A stretch of DNA of 64,000 bases from Capra hircus. Taxonomy: Eukaryota > Chordata > Mammalia > Artiodactyla > Bovidae. Each line of letters opens with the position of its first letter. Within the stretch, counting starts at the first letter, position 1. Positions 22,046-32,817 of the stretch are shown piece after piece. The translations under genes were made by a program, and so were the position numbers. Under the pieces are notes generated by a model that ran no database searches, was not told where the DNA came from, and saw only the letters and a program-made list of their open reading frames with translations. The stretch lies in assembly GCF_001704415.2 (NCBI RefSeq), contig NC_030814.1:71417121-71481120 (forward strand). The letters run 5' to 3'.

Positions 22046-23317
22046 GAATTACATACTGGTGCCCATGGGTTTTTGTTTTGCCTGCACAGTATTGACACAT
22101 ACAGTGTTTCATTTTAATTATTTACCAATTTTTAAAAATCAGGACCTTTCAAATACAAATCCAGATTTCCTGTTTCTATTGGAAAGTGAGAGATCTGGCA
22201 AAACTGGGGTCCCACTTCTGAGTGGGGACAAATGGTTGTTTCCAGTAACCAGGGCAACTACTCTCTTTGCTGCAGTCGCCGCCACTCCCTATTGTGCTCC
22301 ACCCATCTTACCCACTGATGTCACTGGCTTTTGGCGCCCATAAGCACTGTCTGCAACACCTGATTTGGATAAATTGGAGCATGTCTGGAGGGGAGGCCAG
22401 ACCAGTTAGTGACTTGAAATATGTAATAGGAAGACTAGCTGGAGTGATGGGGGATATTTACCCGCTGGAGTCGTGATCATAGCTTTAATGCTCAAAGGAC
22501 TAAGATACAGATAGAGGAGGGAGGTCTGTCCTGTGACAACCCAGAAAAAAATTAGGAACAGTGAAAACGTATGTGTGGGAAGCAATGGGGAGGCAATTTT
22601 CAGCTCAACCTAAGGCCGCTTTTCAACATCATAACTGTTTCAAGATGTAACAGGCAATGTCAGGAAGTGACCAACTCCCTGGTGTGGAGGAGGGTCAGGC
22701 TGAGTCTGGGCAACAGTTTGGCCCCGGCCATTCAGAGGGAATCCAAGTGTTGCGTGGGCAGCTGAATTGCATGCCCTTCATGGTTTCTTCAGCCCTTCAG
22801 GGCTGGATTTTGTGCCCATAGGCTGGATGCCAGGGTGAGGGAAAGGGAAGAGCTAAACTGGCTCCTGTGTGGCTGGTCTGGAAGCCTGAATGCTGCGGCT
22901 GCTCCTGCTGCTGGGAGAAGTGGGGAATTTAAGATGCAGCTGAGTAGCAGGACAGTATGTTTTCTGTGGTGCAGCATGAAAATCTTTGGGTCAGACCAGT
23001 TGGATCCATAAGAGAGACATGTTGGATGACCTCCAGGGACCCTGCCTGCTGAGGCCACCTGATGCTCTGATGGCAATCTGGACAGTCAGGCTCTGTCCAA
23101 GAGGGACAGGGTAGGGGGTGGAATACCTGGTGTGGGGGGCTCCTGGAGACAGAGGCTGTAAATATACTTCCTAAATGGGAAAGGGAGCAGTGATGTTGTG
23201 ATTTTAAAATGATAAATATATATTTAGTCTTCTTGTTTCCAGCACAGAGCTCCTTGGAATTTCCTCAGTGATAAGAGCAACTTAAGGTGTCTTTTATTAT
23301 GTTAATGAGGAGACTTT
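22046..23317. other. unassigned interval
   Basis: Mostly single-copy sequence between a SINE and a BovB. No reading frame with a recognisable domain. Confidence 0.4.
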
Positions 23318-25041
23318 GAAAGACTAGAGATCTCTTCAAGAAAATTAGAGATACCAAGGGAACATTTCATGCAAAGGTGGGCTCAATAAAGGACAGAAAT
23401 GGTATGGACCTAACAGAAGCAGAAGATATTAAGAAGAGGTAGCAAGAATACACAGAAGAACTGTACAAAAAAGATCTTCATGACCCAGATAATCATGATA
23501 GTGTGATCTCTAATCTAGAGCCAGATATCCTAGAATGTGAAGTCAAGTGGGCCTTAGAAAGCATCACTATGAACAAAGCTAGTGGAGGTGATGGAATTCC
23601 AGTTGAGCTATTTCAAATGCTGAAAGATGATGCTGTGAAAGTGCTGCACTCAATATGCCAGCAAACTGGGAAAACTCAGCAGTGGCCACAGGACTGGAAA
23701 AGGTCAGTTTTCATTCCAATCCCAAAGAAAGGCAATGCCAAAGAATTCTCAAACTACTGCACAATTGCGCTCATCTCACATGCTAGTAAAGTAATGCTCA
23801 AAATTCTCCAAGCCAGGCTTCAGCAATACATGAACTGTGAACTTCCAGATGTTCAAGCTGGTTTTAGAAAAGTCAGAGGAATCAGAGATCAAATTGCCAA
23901 CATCCACTGGATCATGGAAAAAGCAAGAAAGTTCCAGAAAAACATCTGTTTCTGCTTTATTGACTATGCCAAAGCCTTTGACTGTGTGGATCACAATCAA
24001 CTGTGGAAAATTCTTCAAGAGATGAGAATACTAGACCACCTGACCTGCCTCTTGAGAAATCTGTATGCAGGTCAGGAAGCAACAATTAGAACTGGACATG
24101 GAACAACAGACTGGTTCCAAATAGGAAAAGGAGTGCGTAAAGGCTGTATATTGGCACCCTGCTTATTTAATTTCTATGCAGAGTACATCATGAGAAACGC
24201 TGGGCTGGAAGAAACACAAGCTGGAATCAAGATTGCCGGGAGAAATATCAATAACCTCAGATATGCAGATGACACCACCCTTATGGCAGAAAGTGAAGAG
24301 GAACTCAAAAGCCTCTTGATGAAAGTGAAAGAGGAGAGTGAAAAAGTTGGCTTAAAGCTCAACACTCAGAAAACGAACATCACGGCATCCGGTCCCATCA
24401 CTTCATGGGAAATAGATGGAGAAACAGTGGAAACAGTGTCAAACTATTTTTGTGGGCTCCAAAATCACTGCAGATGGTGACTGCAGCCATGAAATTAAAA
24501 GAGGCTTACTCCTTGGAAGGAAAGTTATGACCAACCTAGATAGCATATTCAAAAGCAGAGACATTACTTTGCCGACTAAGGTCCATCTAGTCAAGGCTAT
24601 GGTTTTTCCAGTAGTCATGTATGAATGTGAGAGTTGGACTGTGAAGAAAGCTGAGCGCTGAAGAATTGATGCTTTTGAACTGTGGTGTTGGAGAAGACTC
24701 TTGAGAGTCCCTTGGACTGCAAGGAGATCCAACCAGCCCATTCTGAAGGAGATCAACCCTGGGATTTCTTTGGAAGGAATGATGCTAAAGCTGAAACTCC
24801 AGTACTTTGGCCACCTCATGCGAAGAGTTGACTCATTGGAAAAGACTCTGATGCTGGGAGGGATTAGGGGCAGGAGGAGAAGGGGACGACAGAGGATGAG
24901 ATGGCTGGATGGCATCACTGACTCGATGGACGTGAGTCTGGGTGGACTCCGGGAGTTGGTGATGGACAGGGAGGCCTGGTGTGCTGCGATTCATTGGGTC
25001 GCAAAGAGTTGGACACGACTGAGCGACTGAGCTGAACTGAA
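23318..25041 (+). mobile_element. BovB LINE, 5'-truncated, 1.7 kb
   Basis: Sense BovB from the linker between endonuclease and RT (GAAAGACTAGAGATCTC) to the CTGAA tail at about 25041. Most of the RT is open. It sits directly against the left target duplication of the older BovB that follows, so the two copies are tandem but independent insertions. Confidence 0.93.
23503..24480 (+). pseudogene. BovB reverse-transcriptase ORF fragment (325 codons)
   Basis: RT motifs in order: FIDYAKAFD (residues 152-160), GVRKGC (210-215) and YADD (254-257). Motif B has Lys where the other copies in this window have Gln, a residue conserved in LINE RTs, so activity is doubtful. The frame shifts near 24450 (the ORF ends in an out-of-frame tail). 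It then continues as 24416-24661, stops at a TGA (24659-24661) and reopens in the same frame at 24701-25030. Decayed but comparatively young. Confidence 0.85.
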
Positions 25042-25043
25042 GA

Positions 25044-25427
25044 ATGAGGACTGTGGTGTTGGAGAAGACTCTTGAGAGTCCCTTGGACTGCAAGGAGATC
25101 AAACCAGTGATTCCTTAATGAAATCAACCCTAAATATTCACTGGAAGGACTGATGCTGAAGCTGAAACTCCAGTACTTTGGCCACCTGATGCAAAGAGCT
25201 GACTCATTGGAAAAGACCGTGATGGTGGGAAAGATTGAAGGCAGGAGGAGAAGGGGACGACAGAGGACAAGATAGTTGGATGGCATCACTGACTCAATGG
25301 ACATGAGTTTGAGCAACTCTGGGAGATGGTGAAGGACAGGGAAGCCTGGAGTGCTGTGGTCCATGGGGTCGCAAAGAGTCTTACATGACTGAATGACTGA
25401 AAAACAACAACAAAAGGATGAGGACTG
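25044..25427 (+). mobile_element. older BovB 3' end with target duplication
   Basis: Body 25054-25417, from GTGTTGGAGAAGACTCTTG to an AAC-repeat tail instead of the CTGAA tail of younger copies. ATGAGGACTG at 25044-25053 and 25418-25427 is an exact 10 bp duplication. Confidence 0.92.
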
Positions 25428-25860
25428 TTTGCCTGGAGAATCAACCAGGTGATTAGAGGCTTGGAACTTTCAGTCTCACCCCCTGACCTCTGGAAGGGGG
25501 AGGGGGATTGGAGGTTCAATCAGTTGCACTGTCAGTGATTTCATCCATCATGCCTTAATAGTGAAGCCTCCATAAAAACCCAAAAGGGTAGGGTTTTGAG
25601 AACTCCTGGGCTGGTGAACACCTGGAGATTGGGGAGAGTGTCCTGCTCAGAGAGGGTGTGAAAGCCCCAAGCTCCTTCCCCATACTTTGCTCTATGCATC
25701 TCTTCTATCTAGCTGTTCCTGAGTTAAATCCTTTTCAAACCTAGTAAATATTTTCTCTGAGTTCTGTGAGCCATAATCAAACCCAAGGTGAGAATCTTGG
25801 GAATCTCTGATATAGCCAGAAGAGAAACCAAGCACCTCCAAAACCAAATTCTCCTGCTGA
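25428..25860 (+). mobile_element. ERVL-type LTR (MER21-like)
   Basis: LTR signature in sense: GAAGCCTCCATAAAAACCC (TATA-like), CTGGTGAACACCTGGAGATT and TGCATCTCTTCTATCTAGC, then TTCTGTGAGCCATAATC. Named from memory of the MER21 consensus. Likely the host sequence of the BovB pair upstream. Confidence 0.55.
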
Positions 25861-25944
25861 GTTTATGATTAGCTTTTCTCTCCAAAACTTGATTCCCATT
25901 CTTGTCCCACCCCTGATTCTGATGGTGAAAGCTCAACTTCTCTG

Positions 25945-26700
25945 TGCACTGGTGCCGAATCAAATCTCAGAGACAGAGTTTTGGGTGAAGTAGAAAAGGA
26001 TAGTTTTACTGCTTTGCCTGGCAAAGGGGTGCAGGCTAATGCCCTCAAGACCACGTGTCCCAACTTGGGGAAGATAGTGACAAGTTTTATAGTAAAAGTA
26101 GGGTGTGATCAGCTCGTGAACATTCTTCTGATGGGCTGGTGGTGAGATAAGTAGGAGTCAGCATCATCAATTTTCAGGTCCAACTGTCTGGGGTCCACAT
26201 AGTTGTGGGCAGCATAACATCATTAATCATTAACTTCTCCCACCTGGAGGGGGTTTCAGTATCTGCAAAATAGCTCAAAGATATTATGTATCCATTGATG
26301 GGGGAAACAGGACCTTACCCAAAGGCTGCTCCTGACTGTTTGTCCCTGGTCTCCCAATCCCTCCCTTCCCTAATTAAAAACTGCTTGAATCTGCTCATTG
26401 GATCTCAGGGAAGGTCATGAAGGCTGAATGAAGACTGTTTCCTATAATCAAAGAAATGGAGGATACAGAAAGGCCTCGTGCCCAGGAGCCCCAGTGGGAC
26501 CTGCACGGTATCATTTCCTTCAGGACTGAGTAGGATCGAAGAAAAGGTAGGATCAAAACCAAGCAGGACCCTACAGGGCCCTCCAGAGTACAAAAATCAC
26601 TCTTTGTTCCCCTGTTTCTTATTTGTAGAAAAAGGCTTTCGTCTCCTTAGGTTTCCCTGAGTTCCAAAGAGCAGACTCAAACAGTTACTAATTAGGGAAG
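25945..26700 (-). mobile_element. LTR-like sequence, antisense
   Basis: Contains GACAGAGTTTTGGGTGAAGT and GATAGTTTTACTGCTTTGCC, typical of the R/U5 side of a ruminant retroviral LTR read in antisense. Boundaries and family are uncertain. Confidence 0.45.
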
Positions 26701-27489
26701 TGAGGGAAGGCAGAAACAAAGGAAAAACTGTCAAAGAAGAAAAGTAAACACAGCTAAAACAATTGTTCAGCCCCAAAGCATAGTCCTAGCTCCTCTTCAA
26801 GGGATATACGTAACAAACTGACACATATCTTTGAGCCGTTCTGCAGAAACTAAGACCACCACCAACACCCTCTGCCCCACACACACACCCAGGTGGAAGG
26901 ATGGCGGCCATCTGCTGACCCCAGACTGGTTGGAACCAGAAGATTAATGATTAAGATTCTGGAAACATCACCTTGTTACCTCATCACCAATCAGAAGAAA
27001 GTCCGTGAACTGACACCTTCTTCAGTGCAGATTTACATCTTCTCAGAAAGAAGAACACTAAATAAGTCAGGGGTACATTTCTTCAGGGTTTTTTTAAAAA
27101 GCCAGACCAGCACATACACAACAAGTCAGTATGGCCTTAGCATCTGGAAAGGGAGTCTTATCATTGAAGGAGTACCAGAACTGATGTCCCAGAACAGGAG
27201 GCGTTTAGTCTTTATTTTTAACATGAACAATTCTTTATTTCTGGTCAATGTGCCCCTTTCTTTAATAGTTAAAGCAGATGTACAATGTATGTTTGATAGG
27301 ACACAAACAGGTTGTTCCAGTTAGCATAAAATTCAAGTTAACTCATGTATAAGCCAGCATGACTTCCTCATACCTCAGTATGTGAGCATTTCTTTTGTCA
27401 ATTGCATGGTGATGTGGGGGGGAAAAAACCCACATGTTGGAATCAGGGTGCAGAATCAAAGGAGCATATACTCTTTGAGTTCACCTTTT
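26701..27489. other. unassigned interval, possibly retroviral remnants
   Basis: No domain recognised in the 143-codon open frame. The right end (about 27440-27489) resembles the leader after the LTR at 28521. Confidence 0.35.
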
Positions 27490-27790
27490 TGTTACAGGAA
27501 GGGGGACCTCTTCCAGGGCCTGAGAGTGGGCTCTTGTCTAATACTTGGAAATGAATTGTCTGAGAAGACACGCATGTTGACAAAGCAAGAGACTTTATTG
27601 TGAAGGAGCACCTGGGAGAGAGTGGCAGGGTAAGTGAACGCAGGAGCACTGCTCTGCCACGTGCCACGAGTCTTGGGTTTTGCGGTGATGGGGTTAGTTT
27701 CCGGGTTGTCTCTGGCCAGATGTTTTGACTTGGGGTCCTTCCCGGTGGCACATGCGATCAGAACCAGAATTCCCCATATCACGAGACAGA
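27490..27790 (-). mobile_element. ERV LTR, copy 1
   Basis: Antisense LTR starting TGTTACAGGAAG and homologous to 28521-28780. Shared stretches include TTGGAAATGAATTGTCTGAG and GGGGTTAGTTTCCGGGTTGT. A polyadenylation signal is intact on the minus strand (27594-27599). Homology is lost after about 27755. Confidence 0.75.
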
Positions 27791-28520
27791 ATGGCCATCA
27801 CAAGTCATAGCACAGAACACAAAGTATAAAACAAATAGGCAAAGCTGTCCTAATCAGACACTCCCTTAAAGACAAGATTGCAGTCTCTAAGAAAATCTTC
27901 TACTTCCACAGAGTCACAGGATTTTAGATCCAAACACTGACAGAGTAAATTGAAATATCTTGGGTCTTCAAAGATTTCAAAGGAAGGAAAGGAGGCCAGG
28001 TTAACTAAGACGGGAAGGACAAGGGGCCAAAGAGTGGCTTTACAGACGTCCCCTGCCGCCTGCAGACGCTCAGGCATTATGGAACTTTTCCCTGGGCTTC
28101 CAGAAAGGGAGGACAGGAACTTGGCCCAACCAGAAACTAGAAACCAGGTGCCAAACACTAGATGGGAATTCAAGTTTTCTGCCCTCTGGAAGAGATCAGG
28201 CTCCAACCCTCAGATCAGGCTGAGGCCCTTCAGCCAGACTCCTGTGTCCAGAACCAGAATAGGAGAAAACAGGATAGCATAGGAGGGGTGAAAAGAGGAA
28301 AGGGAGAGGGAAGAAGGGGAAAGAGATCAACAAGGTCTTCTGTTCCTCACCCAGTCACGCCACTCTGGCCTGCTGTCTGTGTAAGCAGGAGAGCAGAGAC
28401 AAACGGAGCCCAGCTGGGGCTGCTCCGCCTAGTCTGTCTGCAGGCGAACTGGTCCCCAAGCACCCTGAATGGTCAGGATGTCAGTCATAACAAAGAAGAG
28501 GTCCCACTTGAGTTGCCATT
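27791..28520 (-). mobile_element. ERV internal remnant between two LTRs
   Basis: About 730 bp between two LTRs of the same orientation. A 118-codon minus-strand frame (27850-28206) has no domain I can name. Directly before the second LTR, 28503-28520 read on the minus strand begins TGGCAACTC, the position of a primer-binding site. The tRNA is not identified. No gag, pol or env motif is recognised. Confidence 0.5.
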
Positions 28521-28960
28521 TGTTGCAGGAAGTGGCCTTGAGTGGACTCTTGTCCAACACTTGGAAATGAATTGTCTGAGGAGACGCACGTGCTGACAAA
28601 GCAAAAGACCTTACCAAAACAAGACATCTGGATGGAGAGGAGGACGGTAAAGGAACCGAAGAGAACTGCTCTGCCCTGTGGCTTCCAGTCTCAGGTTTTA
28701 TGGTAATGGGGTTAGTTTCCGGGTTGTCTCTGACCAATCGTTCTTTCTCAGGGTCCTTCCTGGTGATGCGTGTATTACTCAACCAAGATGGATTTCAGCG
28801 AGAATTCTGGGAGGTTGATAGGACATAAGGACTAGCATCTCCTCTCGTTTTTTCCTCCCTCCTTTGGACCTTCCCTGAATTCTTCCAGTCAGCGGTAGTT
28901 TGTTAGTTCCACATCTGACCTCCTAAGATAACTCATGCAGGTGATTACTATCAGGCCTGG
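28521..28960 (-). mobile_element. ERV LTR, copy 2
   Basis: Antisense LTR starting TGTTGCAGGAAG. The polyadenylation signal present in copy 1 is mutated here (near 28610). The U3 side extends to about 28960 by composition; the outer boundary is uncertain. Confidence 0.7.
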
Positions 28961-29556
28961 CCAGGGCAGGCAGTTTTGATCAGTGCTCACCTAACATTTT
29001 TATATAGTTTTGATTTCTGAATCATGAAAATATTTTACATATTCAAAAAGCAAAGTTAAACAGAAAAAACATTTTTTAAAGAAGCAAACCTTAAACAGAA
29101 AGCAGATAGAAATTACAGCCAATTACATATAACATAACCAACCACACTCGCTTATGTAACTTTGAATCCAATAATGGAACATTTTCTAAGACTAAAAAGA
29201 ATTGACCAGAACCCTGACCTTTGCCTGGGAGGCTTGTTGAAAGGGGGAATTGGGGGTGGTATTCCTGAAAGGGTTCTCTGTCTGTGTAGGATACAGATAT
29301 CTGGGTAGATATTATCTTGAGATTTTAAAGGAGTGTGTGTGCTTGAGCTCTCTGGGCCTGTTTACAGCAAAGCAAACGTTTTAATAAGTGGATGCACACC
29401 AAATGACATGGTATCTAGGGTTGCCTCAGGTTGTGAGAACAGTGCCTACCCCACCTCCACCCCCAAGGTGGCTGCAGGTCCCTGAGTGGAAAGCACCCCC
29501 TGCAGGGCAATATTTGCGGGGCTCTTGTCTCCCCAACACCCTCTTGTGTGTATTAT
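28961..29556. other. unassigned interval
   Basis: AT-rich to 29200, then mixed. No gene or repeat recognised. Confidence 0.4.
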
Positions 29557-29624
29557 TTAGGTTGGTGCGGAAGTAATTGTGGTTTTGCTTCGCTGAAATT
29601 TGCCGTATGATATTGGAATATATT
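29557..29624 (+). mobile_element. mariner, left end
   Basis: Starts with the mariner terminal repeat (TTAGGTTGGTGCGGAAGTAA) and follows the Hsmar1/SETMAR-like consensus to GATATTGGAATA, where an L1 begins. The element resumes at 39712. Confidence 0.88.
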
Positions 29625-30092
29625 ATTTTTTTAAGTTTTTTTTTATTGAAGGATAATTGCTTTTTTGTTGTTTTTCTGTCAAACCTCAACGTGAACCAGC
29701 CACAGGTATACATATATCCCCTCCCTCCTGAACCCCTCTCCCATCTCCCTCCCCATCCCACCCCTCCAGGTTTACACAGAGCCCCTCTTTGAGTTTCCTG
29801 AGCCATACAGCAAATTCCCGTCAGCCATCGATTTTACACATGATAATGTAAGTTTCCATGTTACTCTTTCCATATATCTCACCCTCTCCTCCCCTCTTCC
29901 CATGTCCGTAAGTCTATTCTCTATGTCTGTTTCTCCATTGCTACCCTGTAAATAAATTCTTCAGTACCATTCTTCTAGATTCCATATATATGCATGAGAA
30001 TATGATATTTATCTTTCTCTTTCTGACTTACTTCACTCTGTATGATAGGTTCTAGGTTCATCTACCTCATTAGAACTGACTCAAAGGCGTTC

Positions 30093-31061
30093 AGGAAGCA
30101 ACAGATAGAACTGGACATGGAACAACAGACTGGTTCCAAATAGGAAAAGGAGTACATCAAGGCTGTATACTGTCACCCTGCTTATTTAATTTCTATGCAG
30201 AGTACATCATGAGAAACGCTGGGCTGGAGGAAGCACAAGCTGGAATCAAGATTGCCGGAAGAAACATCAATAACCTCAGATATGCAGATGACACCACCCT
30301 TACGGCAGAAAGTGAAGAAGAACTAAAGAGCCTCTTGATGAAAGTGAAAGAGGAGAGTGAAAAAGTTAGTTTAAAACTCAACACTCAGAAAACTATCATG
30401 GCATCCAGTCCCATCATTTCATGGGAAATAGATGGGGAAACAGTGCAAACAGTGGCTGACTTTATTTTTGTGGGCTCCAAAATCACTGCAGATGGTGACT
30501 GCAGCCATGAAATTAAAAGACGCTTACTCCTTGGAAGGAAAGTTATGACCAACCTAGATAGCATATTCAAAAGCAGAGACATTATTTTGTCAACAAAGGT
30601 CCATCTAGTCAAGGCTATGGTTTTTCCAGTGATTATGTATGGATGTGAGAGTTGGACTATAAAGAAAGCTGAGCACCGAAGAATTGATGCTTTTGAACTG
30701 TGGTGTTGGAGAAGACTCTTGAGAGTCCCTTGGACTGCAAGGAGGTCCAACCAGCCCATTCTGAAGGAGATCAACCCTGGGATTTCTTTGGAAGGAATGA
30801 TGCTAAAGCTGAAACTCCAGTACTTTGGCCACCTCATGCGAAGAGTTGACTCATTGGAAAAGACTCTGATGCTGGGAGGGATTAGGGGCAGGAGGAGAAG
30901 GGGACGACAGAGGATGAGATGGCTGGATGGCATCACTGACTCGATGGACGTGAATCTGAGTGAACTCCGGGAGTTGGTGATGGACAGGGAGGCCTGGCGT
31001 GCTGTGATTCATGGGGTCGCAAAGAGTCGGACACGACTGAGTGACTGAACTGAACTGAACT
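30093..31061 (+). mobile_element. BovB LINE, 5'-truncated, inside L1
   Basis: Sense BovB from within the RT (AGGAAGCAACAGATAGAACT) to the CTGAA tail. The L1 resumes at ~31062. Compared with the L1 at 57 kb, about 15 bp of L1 (CTTTTTATAGCTGAG) is missing at the junction and no duplication is seen. Confidence 0.93.
30209..31048 (+). pseudogene. BovB RT C-terminal ORF (279 codons), uninterrupted
   Basis: The cleanest BovB 3' frame in the window. It runs unbroken from after motif B through NNLRYADDTTL (YADD near residues 29-32) to the natural stop in the SINE-like tail (GVAKSRTRLSD). The codon that is TGA in several other copies is CGA here (30677-30679). Lacking its endonuclease and RT fingers it cannot act alone, but its intactness suggests a recent insertion. 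Confidence 0.88.
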
Positions 31062-31132
31062 AAATATTCCGCTGTGTATATGTACCACAACTTCTTTATC
31101 CATTCATCTGTCAATGGATATCTAGGTTGCTT

Positions 31133-31495
31133 TCATGTTCTAGCTATTATAAATAGTGCTGCAATGAACAATGGAATACATGTGTCTTTTTCAATTTTGA
31201 TTTCCTCAGGGTGGGAAATGCCTAGGAGTGGGAGTGCTGGGTCATGTGGTGGTTTTATTCCTAGTTTTTTAAGGAATCTCCATACCATCTTCCATAGTGG
31301 CTGTATCAATTTACATTCCCACCAATAGTGCAAGAGTGTTCCCTTTTCCCCACACCCTCTCCAGCATTTATTGTTTGTAGACTTTTTGATGATGGCTATT
31401 CTGACCAGTGTGAGGTGATATCTCATTGTAGTTTTGATTTGCATTTCTCTAACAATGAGCAATATTGAGCATCTTTTCATGTGTTTATTAGCCAT
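31133..31495 (-). pseudogene. L1 ORF2 C-terminal fragment (120 codons)
   Basis: C-terminal part of the L1 ORF2 protein with the cysteine-rich zinc-knuckle region (CGEKGTLLHYWWEC) and the downstream LWKMVWRFLKKL helix. In frame for 120 codons and then broken. It belongs to the antisense L1 spanning this region. Confidence 0.88.
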
Positions 31496-32019
31496 CTGTA
31501 TGTCTTCTTTGGAGAAATGTCTGTTTAGGTCTTTTTCCCACTTTTTGATTGGGTTGTTTGTTTTTCTGGTATTGAGTTGTATGAGCTACTTGTATATTTT
31601 GGAAATTAATCCTTTGTCAGTTGTTTCATTTGCTATTGTTTTCTCCCATTCTGAGAGTTGTCTTTTCACCTTGCTTATAGTTTTCTTTGCTGTGCAAAAG
31701 CTTTTAAGTTTAATCAGGTCCCACTTGTTTACTTTTGTTTTTATTTCCATTACCCTAGGAGGTGGGTCATAGAGGATCTTGCTTTGATTTATGTCATTGA
31801 GTATTCTGCCTATGTTTTCCTCTAAGAATTTTATAGTTTTATAGTTCCTGGTCTTACATTTAAGTCTTTAATCTATTTTGAGTTTATCTTTGTGTATGAT
31901 GTTAGGAAGTGCTCTGATTTCATTCTTTTACATGTAGCTGTCTAGTTTCCTCAGCACGATTTATTGAAGAGGCAGTCTTTGCCCCATTGTATATTCTTGC
32001 CTCCTTTGTCAAAAATAAG

Positions 32020-32387
32020 TTACCCACAGGCGCATGGGTTTATTTCTGGGCTTTCTATCTTGTTCCATTGGTCTATATTTCTGTTTTTGTGCCTGTACCA
32101 TACTGTCTTGATGACTGTAGTTTTGTAGTATAACCTGAAGTCAGGAAGGTTGATTCCTCCAGCTCCATTCTTTCTCAGACTGCTTTGACTATTCAGGGTC
32201 TTTTCCATATGAACTGTGAAATTTTTTGTTCTAGTTCTGTGAAAAATGTCATTGGTAATTTGATAGGGATCACACTAAATCTATAGATTCCGTTTGGTAA
32301 TATAATCATTTTCACAATATTGATTCTTCCTACCCAGGAACATGGAATAGCTCTCCATCTGATTATGTCATCTTTGATTTCTTTCAT
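32020..32387 (-). pseudogene. L1 ORF2 fragments after the RT domain
   Basis: Two overlapping frames. One includes WRAIPCSWVGRINIVKM and the other LPDFRLYYKTTVIKTVWYRH. Both are typical of ORF2 downstream of the RT active site. A frameshift near 32195 separates them. Confidence 0.85.
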
Positions 32388-32817
32388 TAGTGTCTTATAA
32401 TTTTCTGTGTACAGTTCTTTTATCTCCTTAGGTAAGTTTATTCCTAGATATTTAATTCTTTTTGTTGCAATGGTGATTGGGATCGATTCCTTAATTTCTC
32501 TTCCTGCTTTTCCATTGTTAGTATATAGAAATGCAAGTGATTTCTGTGTAATGATTTCATATCCTGCAACTTGCTGAATTCACTGACTAGCTCTAGTGAT
32601 TTTCTGATACTATATTTAGGGTTTTCTATGTACAGTATCATGTCATCTGCAAACAGTGAGAGCTTTACTTCTTCTCCAATATGGATTCCTTTTATTTCTT
32701 TTTTATAGCTAGGACTTCCAGAACTATGTTGAATAATAGTGGTGAAAGTGGACACCCTTGTCTTATTCCTGATCTTAGGGGGAATGGTTTCAGTTTTTCA
32801 CCATTGAGAATAATGTT

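Noticed and set aside
27850..28206. 118-codon minus-strand frame as a retroviral Gag part
   Set aside because: It lies between two LTRs, but I recognise no matrix, capsid or zinc-knuckle motif.
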